A DNA stretch of 64,000 nt from Halieaceae bacterium (GCA_902613175.1 CACMGJ010000006.1:1-64000), one strand, 5' to 3'. Shown: positions 52,548 to 62,604, counted from the stretch's first letter. The notes: a model not told the origin generated them from the letters alone. Numbers and translations are program-made.

Positions 52548-55499
52548 TTAAAGGTTATAGCGGAAACCAACATTGTAGCGGGCACCTATCTGGCCAACGC
52601 TGTAGGTTTGGTACGTACTACGACCGTGACCTCGGAATGTCTCATTAGTGATGTTAATGCCTTCGACATAAACCACGAGACCGTCGGAGACTTCATAGGT
52701 GATATTGCCATCCCATTGCTCGTACTCTGTCTGATAGCCAGGCTTGATATCACCGCCAGTAAAGTATTCATCACGCCAGTTGTAAGCAATTCGCGCCTGA
52801 ATGCCGTAATTATCATAGAAAAGTACGAAGTTGCGCGTGTCTGACAATCCGGCAAGGGCAAACTGACTACCCGACTGCTCGTTGACGTAGACTGCAGAGC
52901 CATCAGCGAGAGTCATGTTAGCTATGAAGCCTACACCGGTATCCCAGAAGTTGTGCTGCCAAGCCAGCTCCCAGCCATCGATACTTTCTTCTTGATCGGT
53001 GTTTGTCTGGGTATTGACGTTAAACGGAATCGGATCGTCGCGGCCAACCACCCCCGTGATGACCTGATTCTCCACATCAACACCAGGCTGATCAGCGAAG
53101 TTTGCAAAGATGTAGTCACGGATCTCCGCGTTACCCGGGTACGCACCATTCTGCGCCTGAAGCGCCGCTGCTGCTTCCTGGTAGAGTGGGCCAAGACCTG
53201 GACTCGCGAGCTGATCATTGAGGATCACGTTTTCGAGCGTTCCGCCACCAATCCAGTTTCGCACTTTCTTATCGAAATAGCCTGCGGAGATGTAGCTAGC
53301 ATCGCCGTAGTAGTACTCGACCGACAGATCGAAGTTATCGGCTTCATATGGAAGCAGACCAGGGTTACCAACCGAAGCGATAGCCTCGCCGGGAATACCC
53401 TGGTCAACCCGAGTAATGGTGGGCAGATTCAAGGTTCCAATCAAAGACCCATATCCTGCTCTTGCAATGGTTTGACTTGCCGAGGCGCGCAGAACTATGT
53501 CGTCTGTTAGCTCGATATCAAAATCGATCGATGGGAGAGTAAAGTCATATTCACCTTCCAGTGCAGAGGGTACTGAGCCCTCTGCTCGAATGATTTCAAA
53601 CTCGTTGGTTGAACGCCATTCGACGCGATCATAGGCCAGTGCTGCCGTGCTCGATACGACCTCAGTCTCTTCGTATCGGACACCCGCTCGGATGTTGAAG
53701 GGGCGATTGATAATCTCACCCGAGAAGTTCAGTTGCAGGTAAGCCGCGACAGACTCTTCCTCGAACTCGTTAGCACTGTCCGGAGTAGAGCTTGGGCAGA
53801 ATCCGGTTCCACAATCGCCACCCGTGCTCGCTTGTGCGAGGTGAAGTGGGTTGCTTTCTGGGAGTCCCTGCAAGAATTCCGCGCGCTCCACGAGGTCTTC
53901 CATGCTCGCCATGAAGAAGTTCATGTTCATCTGGTCCCCACCAGCGAGCTCGCTGTAGACACCTGCAAGCGAGGCTGGAACGACGAGATCAGCAACGCTG
54001 CCAAATGCGGACGCTTGGTTCTGTCCCCATGTATTTCGCTGAACATTAGAGCCCGCGTCGTAGTTATCCACTACGGTCTGAGCTGCGCCAAAGTCAACGA
54101 TTAACGTATCTGTAAGCTCGAATGAACCGTCAAACTGCGTTTGCTCGATGTTCATGTCCGCCCAGTAGTTGTTAAATACTGAACCTGAGATTTGCAGATC
54201 ATCTGGCGAGATGGGCTCGGCCATCTCGACTGTCAAAATTGGCAGTTCGTTGCGGTAATCCACAGACGTCAACTGGCGACCATAAATCGACATAGAAACT
54301 TGTGCCGAGCTGCCATACACGCTGTTTGGGTTGCGCGTCGCTTGTGAGTCATGGTAGTCAAGCGCTAGGCTCAAGCGATCCGTCGGGTCCCACTGTACGT
54401 TGAAACCAAGCGACTTTCGCTCGTTAATAGACGCGTCAGAGAACGCACCCATTGATAAGTCTGGCTGGTTGTTTGTCTCTGTGTAAACCAGAGGGCTCAC
54501 CACGCCATTTTCATTAATCCAGTTACCCGATTGGCCAGTAGGGCTAAACCACGCAGAAACACTGTTTTGCGTGTGGCGAAGGTCCAGCTCAGCGTAGGTG
54601 TAATCAAGCGTCGCAGTCAGCGTCTCGATCGGGCTCCACTGCAATGTGACTTGCGCGTTAGTTCGATCACGCTGCCACTCGTCAAGTGCGTAGGTCTGCT
54701 GCTGTGGAAGACCAACGATGTCTCCTTCTGATGGGCCATTGATTTGCTGCCCATTATCAGGAACGCCAATGCCATCCCGCTCGAGCCAGTTTCCGTTACT
54801 TGCACCGGCTTGTCCTGAATGGCGCTCTTGGAAACTTCCCGTTATCGAGATGCCTACTGTGTCGTCCATGAAGGTCTGAGAGACCAAAAACGCGATTTCT
54901 GGCGTCCACTCGTCACCTGTGCGCGAGCTCTGGTCTTTAACGCCTTTGGCGCTGAATGAGGCTTTCAGGCCAGGATTATCCAGAGGCTTTGCGGTGAGTA
55001 CGTTGATCGTTGCACCGATACCGCCTGTGGGAACCGACGCATCTGCTGTTTTGTATACCTCAACACCCGAAACGCTTTCTGATGCGATATCGCCAAAGTC
55101 GAAGGAACGACCCAGACCGCTGTGTGTTGGCATCTGTCGACCATTCAACGTAACTAAGTTGAAGTCAGCACCGAAGCCGCGAACGGTTACGCGGGCACCT
55201 TCACCGCGATCACGATCGATTGCTACGCCCGTGATTCGCTGCAATGCCTCTGCAAGGTTAGTATCGGGGAAGTCACCGATATCCTCCGCAGTGATGGCAT
55301 CCACAACACCTGTTGCGTCTCGCTTGGTGTCCATCGCACGTTTCAGGCTCGAACGAATACCTGTGACGACGATTTCTGTCATTACCTGGTCATTAGCGTT
55401 TTCGCTTTGCTGCGCAGCGACTGGTGCAGCGGCTACCGCGCCTAGCGCGACAGATACCGCGAGCGATACGCGTTTTTTAGCAAACAAGTGACGATCCAT
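52548..55499 (-). CDS. TonB-dependent receptor (Xanthomonas/Caulobacter type)
   Basis: Outer-membrane active transporter of 983 residues. Signal peptide about 1-29 (VAAAPVAAQ), TonB box EIVVTG (42-47), plug domain with DFPDTNLAEALQRITGVAID and VRGFGADFNLVTLNGRQMP, then a large beta-barrel ending in ARYNVGFRYNL with the usual terminal aromatic/aliphatic pattern. The length and plug motifs match TIGR01782-type receptors that import oligosaccharides. Location among glucanases makes beta-glucan oligomers the likely cargo. The 5' leader matches that of the GH16 gene. Confidence 0.94.
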   Translation of the reverse strand: MDRHLFAKKRVSLAVSVALGAVAAAPVAAQQSENANDQVMTEIVVTGIRSSLKRAMDTKRDATGVVDAITAEDIGDFPDTNLAEALQRITGVAIDRDRGEGARVTVRGFGADFNLVTLNGRQMPTHSGLGRSFDFGDIASESVSGVEVYKTADASVPTGGIGATINVLTAKPLDNPGLKASFSAKGVKDQSSRTGDEWTPEIAFLVSQTFMDDTVGISITGSFQERHSGQAGASNGNWLERDGIGVPDNGQQINGPSEGDIVGLPQQQTYALDEWQRDRTNAQVTLQWSPIETLTATLDYTYAELDLRHTQNSVSAWFSPTGQSGNWINENGVVSPLVYTETNNQPDLSMGAFSDASINERKSLGFNVQWDPTDRLSLALDYHDSQATRNPNSVYGSSAQVSMSIYGRQLTSVDYRNELPILTVEMAEPISPDDLQISGSVFNNYWADMNIEQTQFDGSFELTDTLIVDFGAAQTVVDNYDAGSNVQRNTWGQNQASAFGSVADLVVPASLAGVYSELAGGDQMNMNFFMASMEDLVERAEFLQGLPESNPLHLAQASTGGDCGTGFCPSSTPDSANEFEEESVAAYLQLNFSGEIINRPFNIRAGVRYEETEVVSSTAALAYDRVEWRSTNEFEIIRAEGSVPSALEGEYDFTLPSIDFDIELTDDIVLRASASQTIARAGYGSLIGTLNLPTITRVDQGIPGEAIASVGNPGLLPYEADNFDLSVEYYYGDASYISAGYFDKKVRNWIGGGTLENVILNDQLASPGLGPLYQEAAAALQAQNGAYPGNAEIRDYIFANFADQPGVDVENQVITGVVGRDDPIPFNVNTQTNTDQEESIDGWELAWQHNFWDTGVGFIANMTLADGSAVYVNEQSGSQFALAGLSDTRNFVLFYDNYGIQARIAYNWRDEYFTGGDIKPGYQTEYEQWDGNITYEVSDGLVVYVEGINITNETFRGHGRSTYQTYSVGQIGARYNVGFRYNL

Positions 55500-55958
55500 G
55501 TTTGGAGTAACCCCGACTAGTTATTTATTGGTTAGAAATATTTTTCAGACGCTAACATCCCACGAGCGCCAGCGGTAGGACAGGTGGCATGAGACAAGTC
55601 GGGATATCGGTGCGGTAAATGGGAAGCTCCCGCTCCGCATACAATCTTAGGGCACGACACTGGCTCTGTTACGCGTGAACTGTCGACATTTTAGGGGCCA
55701 TAAAACAAGGGTAAGTGCGATTAGAGGCTCTATCCATTTGACCTCTTCTGGCGACCCTACCGTCGCAAACATCGTGCATCGAGGAGGGTCGAGGCAGTAT
55801 TTTCAACTCTTCATCACATAGTCTCAGAGGGCCTCGCGCTTGCCGACGATATTGGCGTGCCTCCCTGGGATTGGCTGCTGGATGGTTTGAGTAGGGCAGC
55901 GTTGCCGACGAGGTGATATGAAAAAGAACACGAAGAAAATACTGTGCAGGGGAAAAAC
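55500..55958. other. Divergent intergenic region, TonB receptor and second GH3
   Basis: It holds the receptor leader (GAGTAACCCC 55505-55514, GTTAGA 55531-55536 in plus orientation). No further recognised operator. A 20-codon ORF with a GAGGTG ribosome site (ATG 55918, stop 55978-55980) runs into the GH3 start region and could be a leader peptide. A stop-free frame at about 55729-55917 has no start codon. Confidence 0.45.
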
Positions 55959-58451
55959 GTGCGATCACATTATACATTGATGGGTTTACTTTTATCAGTT
56001 GGCGTCTTATCTGGCTGCCAAGGCCCAACTGCGGGGAACGATGTCGATCTGACCTGTGCGTCGGTGGCGTCAGGTCGTGCAGCGATGGTCTCTTGTGCGA
56101 CATCGATTGTTGAGCAACTATCGGTTGAGCAGAAAGTCGCTCAAATGATTCAGGGCGAGATTCGTGGCCTCACGGCAGACGATGTAAAAAAATACGGTTT
56201 GGGGAGCGTCTTGAATGGTGGTGGAGGGTTTCCGGGAGGAGACAAGTATGCGAGCCCTCAGGATTGGGTTGATCTCGCCGACGCCTACTACGGTGCTTCG
56301 ATTGACGCCTCTGCAGGTAACGCAGGCATACCCATCGTTTGGGGGACTGACGCCGTACATGGCCATAACAATGTCATGGGTGCGACGCTTTTCCCGCACA
56401 ACATTGGTCTGGGGGCAACGCGTGATCCAGAGCTGGTGGCTAGGATCATCGGTGCGACCGCGAGAGAAGTTAAGGCTACAGGAATCGATTGGATCTTTGC
56501 GCCAACCGTGGCGGTTGCTAAAGATGCGCGGTGGGGACGCACCTACGAGTCGTTCAGTTCTCATCCAACTATTGCAGCAAGCTTCGTCGCGCCGATTGTA
56601 GAGGCTATGCAAGACGAGGGTGTGGCCTCTACGGCTAAGCATTTTATTGGCGATGGCGGAACCCTGAGGGGTGATGATCGTGGCGAAACAAGCTTGCCAC
56701 TCGCGGACTTGGTGGCCATCCACGGGCAGGGTTATGTAGAAGCGATCGACAAAGACGTGATGAGCGTCATGTCGTCATTCAATAGCTGGTACGGCGAGAA
56801 GATTCATGGTAGCAAAGCCATCCTGACCGACCTTCTTCGTGACGACATGGGTTTTGAAGGCATGGTCGTCAGTGACTGGAACGGTGTTGGTGAGGTACTT
56901 GGCTGTACCAACGATAACTGTGCTCAGGCGATCAATGCCGGAGTCGACATGGTGATGGCGCCAGGGAACTGGAAGCCTCTTTATTACAACATGCTCGATC
57001 AAGTCGCGACCGGCGAAATTTCGATGGCGCGAATCAACGAGGCGGTCGAGCGCATTTTGGTCATGAAAATGCGGGCTGGGTTATTCACCCGTGGACTCCC
57101 CTCCGAATTTGCAGATGACTTTTCAGATCAAATCGGCCACCCAGATCATCGCGCCATTGCTCGTGAAGCCGTGAGGAAGTCGCAGGTATTGCTGAAAAAC
57201 CAAGGTGGCGTTCTTCCAGCATCGCCCTCAGAGAGGTTCATCATTGCCGGTCCCGGTGCCGATAATATTGGGCAGCAGAGTGGTGGCTGGAGTGTCAGTT
57301 GGCAGGGCACCGGTAATACCAATCAAGACTTTCCTGGCGGAACCTCAATTGCAGCGGGGCTCATTGCACAGATTGAAGTTGCTGGTGGGTCGGTCACGTC
57401 AGACACGGATGCTGACGCTGACGTCGCGATCGTCGTTTTTGGCGAGTCTCCGTATGCGGAAATGCAGGGTGATGTTTATACCGTTGCCTGGTACGACAAG
57501 CGCGGTGAACGGGCTCTAATAAAGTCGCTCAAGGCACGCGGTATTCCTGTTGTGGCGGTTTTCTTGACTGGTCGCCCAATGTGGGTCAATGACATACTGA
57601 ATGATAGTGATGCCTTCGTCGTATCCTGGCTGCCCGGCAGTGAAGGCCAAGGCGTGGCTGACGTCTTACTGGCTGACGCGCAAGGCAACCTACAGTTTGA
57701 TTTTTTGGGCAAGCTACCCATGCCGTGGCCAGCGCTCGACGTAAACGCGACTGATCGCGATTTACCCGTGGACGAATTTATTTTCCCGATCGGTTATGGG
57801 TTATCGGTGAAAGATCAGTTGGCCTGGTCGGAGTTGTCCGAACAATTAATCGGTGCTGATAACAGCTTGGATCAAGAGGTCTTTAAGGGTGGCCCAAGAG
57901 GAAACTGGCAACTCTTTACCGGCGACCCTAGCGATTGGGCAGTGGAAGCGACGGGCAGTAGGTCGCAATCCTCGACCGGCAGTGTTGTCGTTGAGTCCAT
58001 CGATCGGGTGGTTCAAGAAGATGCGCGACGCCTGACCTTTACTGGGGCTGATGACAGGCTATCGGTTGTCTACATGCAGTCTGAATACCCCACAGATCTC
58101 ACTGATCTTGACGAGGCTGGTGGTGCGCTTGCTATCAATTTCAGAGTGGTTGAAAAACCGACTGAGCAAGTGAACTTGCGAATGGATTGTAAGTACCCCT
58201 GTTCCGGTTCAGTGAGGTTCACCAAGGTCCTGCTGGATGCGCCCATTGGCGAGTGGACCCAGAAGTCTATTCCTACCGCGTGTTTTGCCAACGATGGTGT
58301 GCAGCTTGGTCAGGTAAATACCGCTTTTGTGCTGGCAACCGAAGGTGATATAACCCTCGATATCTCGGAGATCAAACTAACCACGATGCCTGCGATTCGC
58401 TCGATCGTATCGTGTGCAGACTTAGTCAACGACACAGAGTTGTTGAACTAA
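55959..58451 (+). CDS. GH3 beta-glucosidase/exo-glucanase lipoprotein
   Basis: Lipoprotein of 830 residues (lipobox LSGC, C20) with GH3 N-terminal domain (WGTDAVHGHNNVMGATLFPH, KHFIGDGGT), nucleophile D306 in VVSDWNGVGE, GH3 C-terminal domain (GGWSVSWQGTGNTNQDFPGG, ESPYAEMQGD) and a C-terminal galactose-binding-like module (VNLRMDCKYPCSGSVRF). It lacks the Ig-like repeats of the other GH3. GTG is chosen because AGGGG is 6 bases upstream and it gives a positively charged signal peptide. It is followed 30 bases later by the sugar symporter, probably as one operon. Confidence 0.92.
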   Translation: MRSHYTLMGLLLSVGVLSGCQGPTAGNDVDLTCASVASGRAAMVSCATSIVEQLSVEQKVAQMIQGEIRGLTADDVKKYGLGSVLNGGGGFPGGDKYASPQDWVDLADAYYGASIDASAGNAGIPIVWGTDAVHGHNNVMGATLFPHNIGLGATRDPELVARIIGATAREVKATGIDWIFAPTVAVAKDARWGRTYESFSSHPTIAASFVAPIVEAMQDEGVASTAKHFIGDGGTLRGDDRGETSLPLADLVAIHGQGYVEAIDKDVMSVMSSFNSWYGEKIHGSKAILTDLLRDDMGFEGMVVSDWNGVGEVLGCTNDNCAQAINAGVDMVMAPGNWKPLYYNMLDQVATGEISMARINEAVERILVMKMRAGLFTRGLPSEFADDFSDQIGHPDHRAIAREAVRKSQVLLKNQGGVLPASPSERFIIAGPGADNIGQQSGGWSVSWQGTGNTNQDFPGGTSIAAGLIAQIEVAGGSVTSDTDADADVAIVVFGESPYAEMQGDVYTVAWYDKRGERALIKSLKARGIPVVAVFLTGRPMWVNDILNDSDAFVVSWLPGSEGQGVADVLLADAQGNLQFDFLGKLPMPWPALDVNATDRDLPVDEFIFPIGYGLSVKDQLAWSELSEQLIGADNSLDQEVFKGGPRGNWQLFTGDPSDWAVEATGSRSQSSTGSVVVESIDRVVQEDARRLTFTGADDRLSVVYMQSEYPTDLTDLDEAGGALAINFRVVEKPTEQVNLRMDCKYPCSGSVRFTKVLLDAPIGEWTQKSIPTACFANDGVQLGQVNTAFVLATEGDITLDISEIKLTTMPAIRSIVSCADLVNDTELLN

Positions 58452-58481
58452 CAGAAGCAGAACAATAAGAAGGAAATCGAT

Positions 58482-60062
58482 ATGACAACCATTGATATAG
58501 TGATTGTGGCGCTGTACGCCGTCGGATTGTTTGGCTTAGCACAGTGGGTTTCTCGCGACTCGGGTCAGGCCAAAACCACTGAAGACTACTTTCTCGCTGG
58601 AAGAACCCTGCCTTGGTGGGCGATCGGCGCATCGTTAATCGCTGCCAATATTTCGGCCGAGCAGATTATTGGGCAGTCCGGTCAGGGTTATGTGGTCGGT
58701 CTGGCCATTGCCGCTTATGAGTGGCAAGCCGCGATTGTGCTCCTGATCGTAGCCAAATACTTCTTGCCCATATTTCTGAAGCGCGAAATCTACACGATGC
58801 CGCAGTTTCTTCAGACCCGCTATGGCACAGGGGTCAAATCCCTCATGTCGTTCTACTGGATCGTGCTTTACACCGCGGTCAATCTGACGGCTGTTTTGTG
58901 GTTGGGTGGCCTCGCGATTGAGAGTTTAACGGGCGTCAGTGTCATGTCAGCCATGATGGGGCTCGCCGCTTTTGCCGTGCTGTATTCGCTTTACGGCGGC
59001 CTGAAAGCAGTGGCCTTGACCGACATTATTCAAGTCGTAATTCTCATCTTGGGGGGATTTGCGATTACCTGGCTCGCTCTGGATGCGGTTGGGGCAGGCC
59101 AGGGGGCACTGTCAGGGTTGGCTCGTCTCGGTGAAGAAGTCCCGGGTCACTTCACGATGATTCTCGATGAGTCGCACCCCAACTACAGCGATCTGCCCGG
59201 CATCTGGACGCTGTTGGGCGGTCTCTGGGTACTGCATTTCTCCTACTGGGGCTTTAACCAGTACATCATTCAACGCGCCCTGGGTGCAGAGAGTCTGGCT
59301 GAAGCTCAAAAGGGCTTGGCATTTGCTGCTTTTCTCAAGCTGCTGATACCGGTCATCGTGGTTGTTCCGGGCATTGCGGCACTGGTATTGGCGCAGGATG
59401 GCGCGTTAGCCGCGGAGGTTCTCAATGACAAATCAGACCGCACCTATGGCGAGTTGATGAAACTGGCACCTGCTGGCTTACGCGGCCTTGTGTTTGCGGC
59501 TTTGATAGCGGCGATAGTGTCATCGCTGGCATCGATGATGAACTCGATTGCCACCATCTTCACCATGGATATCTACCGGCAGTACGTGGGTACCGACCGT
59601 GATGAGTCGCATTATGTGATGGTTGGACGGGTCGTCGCATTCGCCGCCATTTTGATTGCTCTTGTGCTTGCTAGACCGTTTTTGGGTGGTATGGAGAGCG
59701 CCTTTCAAACCATTCAGGAATACACCGGCTTTATTGCCCCGGGCGTGGTGACGATCTTCCTGCTCGGCTTCTTCTACCAACGAGCCAATGAGGCCAGTGC
59801 CTATGCAGTTTTGATTGGCTCGGTGATCGCGAGTCTGGCCCTCAAGGTGATGATGCCGGATATGCCCTTTGTTTTAAGGATATGGCTCGTTTTCCTCGCC
59901 AACATTGTTCTGGGTATTTTGGTTGCAAAGCTGACTCGAGAGCCTGAGGCTGGACAGCCGGTATTGCTCAGCGATATTGGATTTGGCACGACCCAGGGAT
60001 TTAACGTAGCGTCTATTGCTGTGGCGCTAATTCTAGTCCTGATTTACGCCGCGTTTTGGTAG
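58482..60062 (+). CDS. Sodium/solute symporter (SSS, SGLT-like) family transporter
   Basis: Inner-membrane transporter of 526 residues with about 13-14 helices. SSS features: RTLPWWAIGASLIAANISAE at the second helix, GGLKAVALTDIIQ, LVFAALIAAIVSSLASMMNS (sodium site region), TIFTMDIYRQYV and FIAPGVVTIFLLGFF. The SGLT-like sequence and position behind a GH3 gene make glucose the likely substrate. GAAGGA ribosome site 5 bases before ATG. A strong terminator follows. Confidence 0.93.
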   Translation: MTTIDIVIVALYAVGLFGLAQWVSRDSGQAKTTEDYFLAGRTLPWWAIGASLIAANISAEQIIGQSGQGYVVGLAIAAYEWQAAIVLLIVAKYFLPIFLKREIYTMPQFLQTRYGTGVKSLMSFYWIVLYTAVNLTAVLWLGGLAIESLTGVSVMSAMMGLAAFAVLYSLYGGLKAVALTDIIQVVILILGGFAITWLALDAVGAGQGALSGLARLGEEVPGHFTMILDESHPNYSDLPGIWTLLGGLWVLHFSYWGFNQYIIQRALGAESLAEAQKGLAFAAFLKLLIPVIVVVPGIAALVLAQDGALAAEVLNDKSDRTYGELMKLAPAGLRGLVFAALIAAIVSSLASMMNSIATIFTMDIYRQYVGTDRDESHYVMVGRVVAFAAILIALVLARPFLGGMESAFQTIQEYTGFIAPGVVTIFLLGFFYQRANEASAYAVLIGSVIASLALKVMMPDMPFVLRIWLVFLANIVLGILVAKLTREPEAGQPVLLSDIGFGTTQGFNVASIAVALILVLIYAAFW

Positions 60063-60080
60063 GCGTGTGGGTACGGGATA

Positions 60081-60108
60081 AAAAAAGGCCCCGTACGGGG
60101 CCTTTTTT
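60081..60108. terminator. Bidirectional terminator
   Basis: Self-complementary 28-base segment: AAAAAA, GGCCCCGTACGGGGCC, TTTTTT. It serves the symporter operon and the convergent aldehyde dehydrogenase gene. Confidence 0.93.
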
Positions 60109-60136
60109 GTATGTCGCTTTATCTCTCGTGCGTAAC

Positions 60137-61606
60137 TTACTTCAAACTCTTTTTCGTCAGCGCACGATAAACTTTATCTTTCCAGCCTGTGTAAGGTGGA
60201 GCCAGATACTTGTTCATCGTGAAGTTCGCCTGATGGAACACAGGACGCATTTTCGAGCAGGAGTTGAAGCCCTCTTGGCCATGATAATGGCCCATTCCAC
60301 TGCCACCCACACCACCAAAGGGCAGATCGTGCTGTGACACGTGCAGTAGCGCATCATTAATCGAGACACCACCCGACATAATGTGGTCGATGTAAAGATT
60401 AGATAGCTTCTTGTTTCGCGTGAAGGGGTACATAGCCAGCGGTCGGTCACCCGAGTTCACATGCTCAATCACCTCTTCCGGAGTCTCATAGGTGATGACC
60501 ATCAACAGGGGGCCAAAGGTTTCACGGTTTCGGATGATCATCTCTGGAGACGTATCGATCACCAACTGCACTGGGACTTTACGAGTATGAGGATTAGGAT
60601 CTTCACCCGTCGGATTGATGATCTTTGCACCGCAACTCTTTGCGTCCTCAAGCGTAGCCATCATTCGATCGTAGGCACGCTGATCGATCATGGACGTGTA
60701 GTCATCGCTGTCGATCGTTGGGACGTTGGCTTTCAACCAGTAGCCGCAGAGCTGGATGAACTCGTCTAGCTGCGATTTATGCACCATGACGTAATCAACA
60801 TTCACGCAGATTTGCCCCGCGTTGAACTGCTTAGCAAACATGATGCGCTCGACCGCTTTGGCTAGATCGTAGTCGGGATCAATGATGGCAGGCGACTTAC
60901 CCCCCAGCTCTAGAATAACTGGCGTCAAGTTCTCTGCCGCTGACGCCATGACCTTTTTGCCGGTTGCGCCAGAGCCAGTGAAAATAATGAGATCAAAGGC
61001 GAGCTTTGAGAATTCGATGCCAACGCCACCAGTCTCCTCAATGAAGAACAGCTTGTCTTCAGGCAGGTAGTTGGGTGACAGCTCCTTGAGTAAGCGGGTG
61101 AGGTGTCGACTGTTTTCCGACATCTTCACCATCGCGCGATTTCCCGCGGCAAAGGCGATCGCGATTTGAGAAACGGCCAGAAATACTGGGAAGTTCCAGG
61201 GAACGATTAGCCCCATGACACCCAGTGGTTGTGCCTTTACGGTGTTTTTTGCAAACGGGAACATGGTTGCATCGATATGGCGCTTCTCTTCCTTCATCCA
61301 CTTTCGAAGATTTTTTACGATGTCGTCGATGGATCCGCCGGTGCCAATAAATTCCGCAAACATGGTTTCGTGTTCGGAACGGTGTCCGTAATCCATCGAA
61401 ATCGCTTTTGAGATTGCTTCAGTGTTTTCGCCGATGAGTCGCTTGAGTTGTTTAAGGTCGTGCTTGCGCTCATCACAGCTTGCATAGGGCGCTTTGTGGT
61501 AGGCGCGACGCATCTCGTCTAGCTTCATCTGCATGGAGGTTCTGATGGCCTCGGCTTGTTCGACGGATTCGGCGATGGACGGATTGATTTCTGCGATCGA
61601 GTTCAT
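60137..61606 (-). CDS. Aldehyde dehydrogenase, coniferyl-aldehyde dehydrogenase type
   Basis: NAD(P)-dependent dehydrogenase of 489 residues with the short, tail-extended architecture of coniferyl-aldehyde/fatty-aldehyde dehydrogenases: VMGLIVPWNFPVFLAVSQI, catalytic glutamate in VILELGGKSPAI, nucleophile cysteine in NAGQICVNVDYV, and PFGGVGGSGMGHYHGQEGF. A C-terminal hydrophobic/basic tail follows. Several aldehydes are possible. ATG is chosen (GAGG 7 bases upstream); an in-frame extension of 20 codons is unsupported. Confidence 0.9.
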   Translation of the reverse strand: MNSIAEINPSIAESVEQAEAIRTSMQMKLDEMRRAYHKAPYASCDERKHDLKQLKRLIGENTEAISKAISMDYGHRSEHETMFAEFIGTGGSIDDIVKNLRKWMKEEKRHIDATMFPFAKNTVKAQPLGVMGLIVPWNFPVFLAVSQIAIAFAAGNRAMVKMSENSRHLTRLLKELSPNYLPEDKLFFIEETGGVGIEFSKLAFDLIIFTGSGATGKKVMASAAENLTPVILELGGKSPAIIDPDYDLAKAVERIMFAKQFNAGQICVNVDYVMVHKSQLDEFIQLCGYWLKANVPTIDSDDYTSMIDQRAYDRMMATLEDAKSCGAKIINPTGEDPNPHTRKVPVQLVIDTSPEMIIRNRETFGPLLMVITYETPEEVIEHVNSGDRPLAMYPFTRNKKLSNLYIDHIMSGGVSINDALLHVSQHDLPFGGVGGSGMGHYHGQEGFNSCSKMRPVFHQANFTMNKYLAPPYTGWKDKVYRALTKKSLK

Positions 61607-61699
61607 GATGGCCTCGTTATTGTTTATGTAGCCAAAAACAGTAACGCCGTGGGGACGCCAATGCAATGGACTTTTGCTGGTCTAGTGCGGCCTGTTAAG

Positions 61700-61733
61700 A
61701 ACCTTTTTCGTGGGATATGAGGACCTTTTCCGT
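61700..61733. repeat. Direct repeat upstream of the crotonase gene
   Basis: AACCTTTTTCGT (61700-61711) and GACCTTTTCCGT (61722-61733) share a CCTTTT-CGT core with a 22-base period, that is about two helical turns, as for tandem regulator sites. The interval is otherwise featureless. Confidence 0.3.
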
Positions 61734-61821
61734 CGCAGACCGAGCTGGCCACCGACAGGTGATTGCCGCGTTGCGGTGAGCTCGTTATGCTTTGGCGAAA
61801 ACGATAGGAGCGAGCTTTGGA

Positions 61822-62604
61822 ATGAACGACCGAGTATTGATGTCTACTGATGGGGGTATATGTCACGTCCGTTTGAATCGGCCTGACAAAATGAATGCAC
61901 TTGATCCTGCCATGTTCGAGGGCATCACAGCGGCACTCGCCGAGCTTGCAGATGACGCGAGCATTCGCGTGATTGTCTTGAGTGGTGAGGGAAAGGCGTT
62001 TTGTGCAGGTCTTGATCTTGGGAGTTTTGGCCTCAGTGATGATTCGCCCACCGACCTAGTGCTCCGAACGCATGGTAAGGCAAATGGGGTTCAGCAGCTG
62101 GGGTGGGGCTGGCGACAGTTATCCGTCCCCGTGATCTCGGCAGTTCACGGTGTTTGCCTCGGTGGCGGGATGCAGCTGATGGCTGGCTCGGATATTAAGA
62201 TCATTCATCCAGAGACCCGTTGTGCGGTCATGGAAATGCGGTGGGGACTGGTGCCCGATATGTCCGGTTATCCACTCTGGAGAGGGAACGTTCGCGACGA
62301 TATTCTTCGCCGGCTTGTCTACACCAACGAAATGTTTTCGGGTGCTGAGGCTCAGGGTTTTGGATTTGCCACGGAAGTCAATGACGATCCGCTCAGTCGC
62401 GCATTGGCGCTAGCGCATGAGATAGCGGGCAAGAATCCGGAGGCGATCCGCGCCGCCAAGCGTATCTCAAACAGCATGGGTGATGCGACCGATGCCGAGT
62501 TATTGCTGGCGGAATCGGTTGAGCAAACCGAGATTATCTACAAGCCAAATCAACTGGAAGCTGTTGCCGCCTATTTTGAAAAACGGGCGGCTAACTTTAA
62601 GTAG
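61822..62604 (+). CDS. Enoyl-CoA hydratase/isomerase (crotonase) family protein
   Basis: Crotonase-fold enzyme of 260 residues acting on a CoA ester. HVRLNRPDKMNALDPAMF starts the domain, GKAFCAGLDLGSFG holds the oxyanion-hole backbone, and HGVCLGGGMQLMAGSDI the second. The acidic residues of the hydratase active site are partly replaced (RWGLVPDMSGYP), so isomerase or another crotonase activity is possible. ATG is preferred over an in-frame TTG ten codons upstream because GGAG lies before it. Confidence 0.88.
   Translation: MNDRVLMSTDGGICHVRLNRPDKMNALDPAMFEGITAALAELADDASIRVIVLSGEGKAFCAGLDLGSFGLSDDSPTDLVLRTHGKANGVQQLGWGWRQLSVPVISAVHGVCLGGGMQLMAGSDIKIIHPETRCAVMEMRWGLVPDMSGYPLWRGNVRDDILRRLVYTNEMFSGAEAQGFGFATEVNDDPLSRALALAHEIAGKNPEAIRAAKRISNSMGDATDAELLLAESVEQTEIIYKPNQLEAVAAYFEKRAANFK

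Noticed and set aside
55729-55917. Stop-free plus-strand frame with protein-like end (GVPPWDWLLDGLSRAALPTR)
   Set aside because: No start codon and no recognised family. A relic is possible, but a 63-codon open stretch by chance is also expected at this GC content.
55669-56103. 144-codon minus-strand ORF across the GH3 start
   Set aside because: Antisense to the GH3 signal peptide and rich in Arg/Ser/Pro with no motifs.
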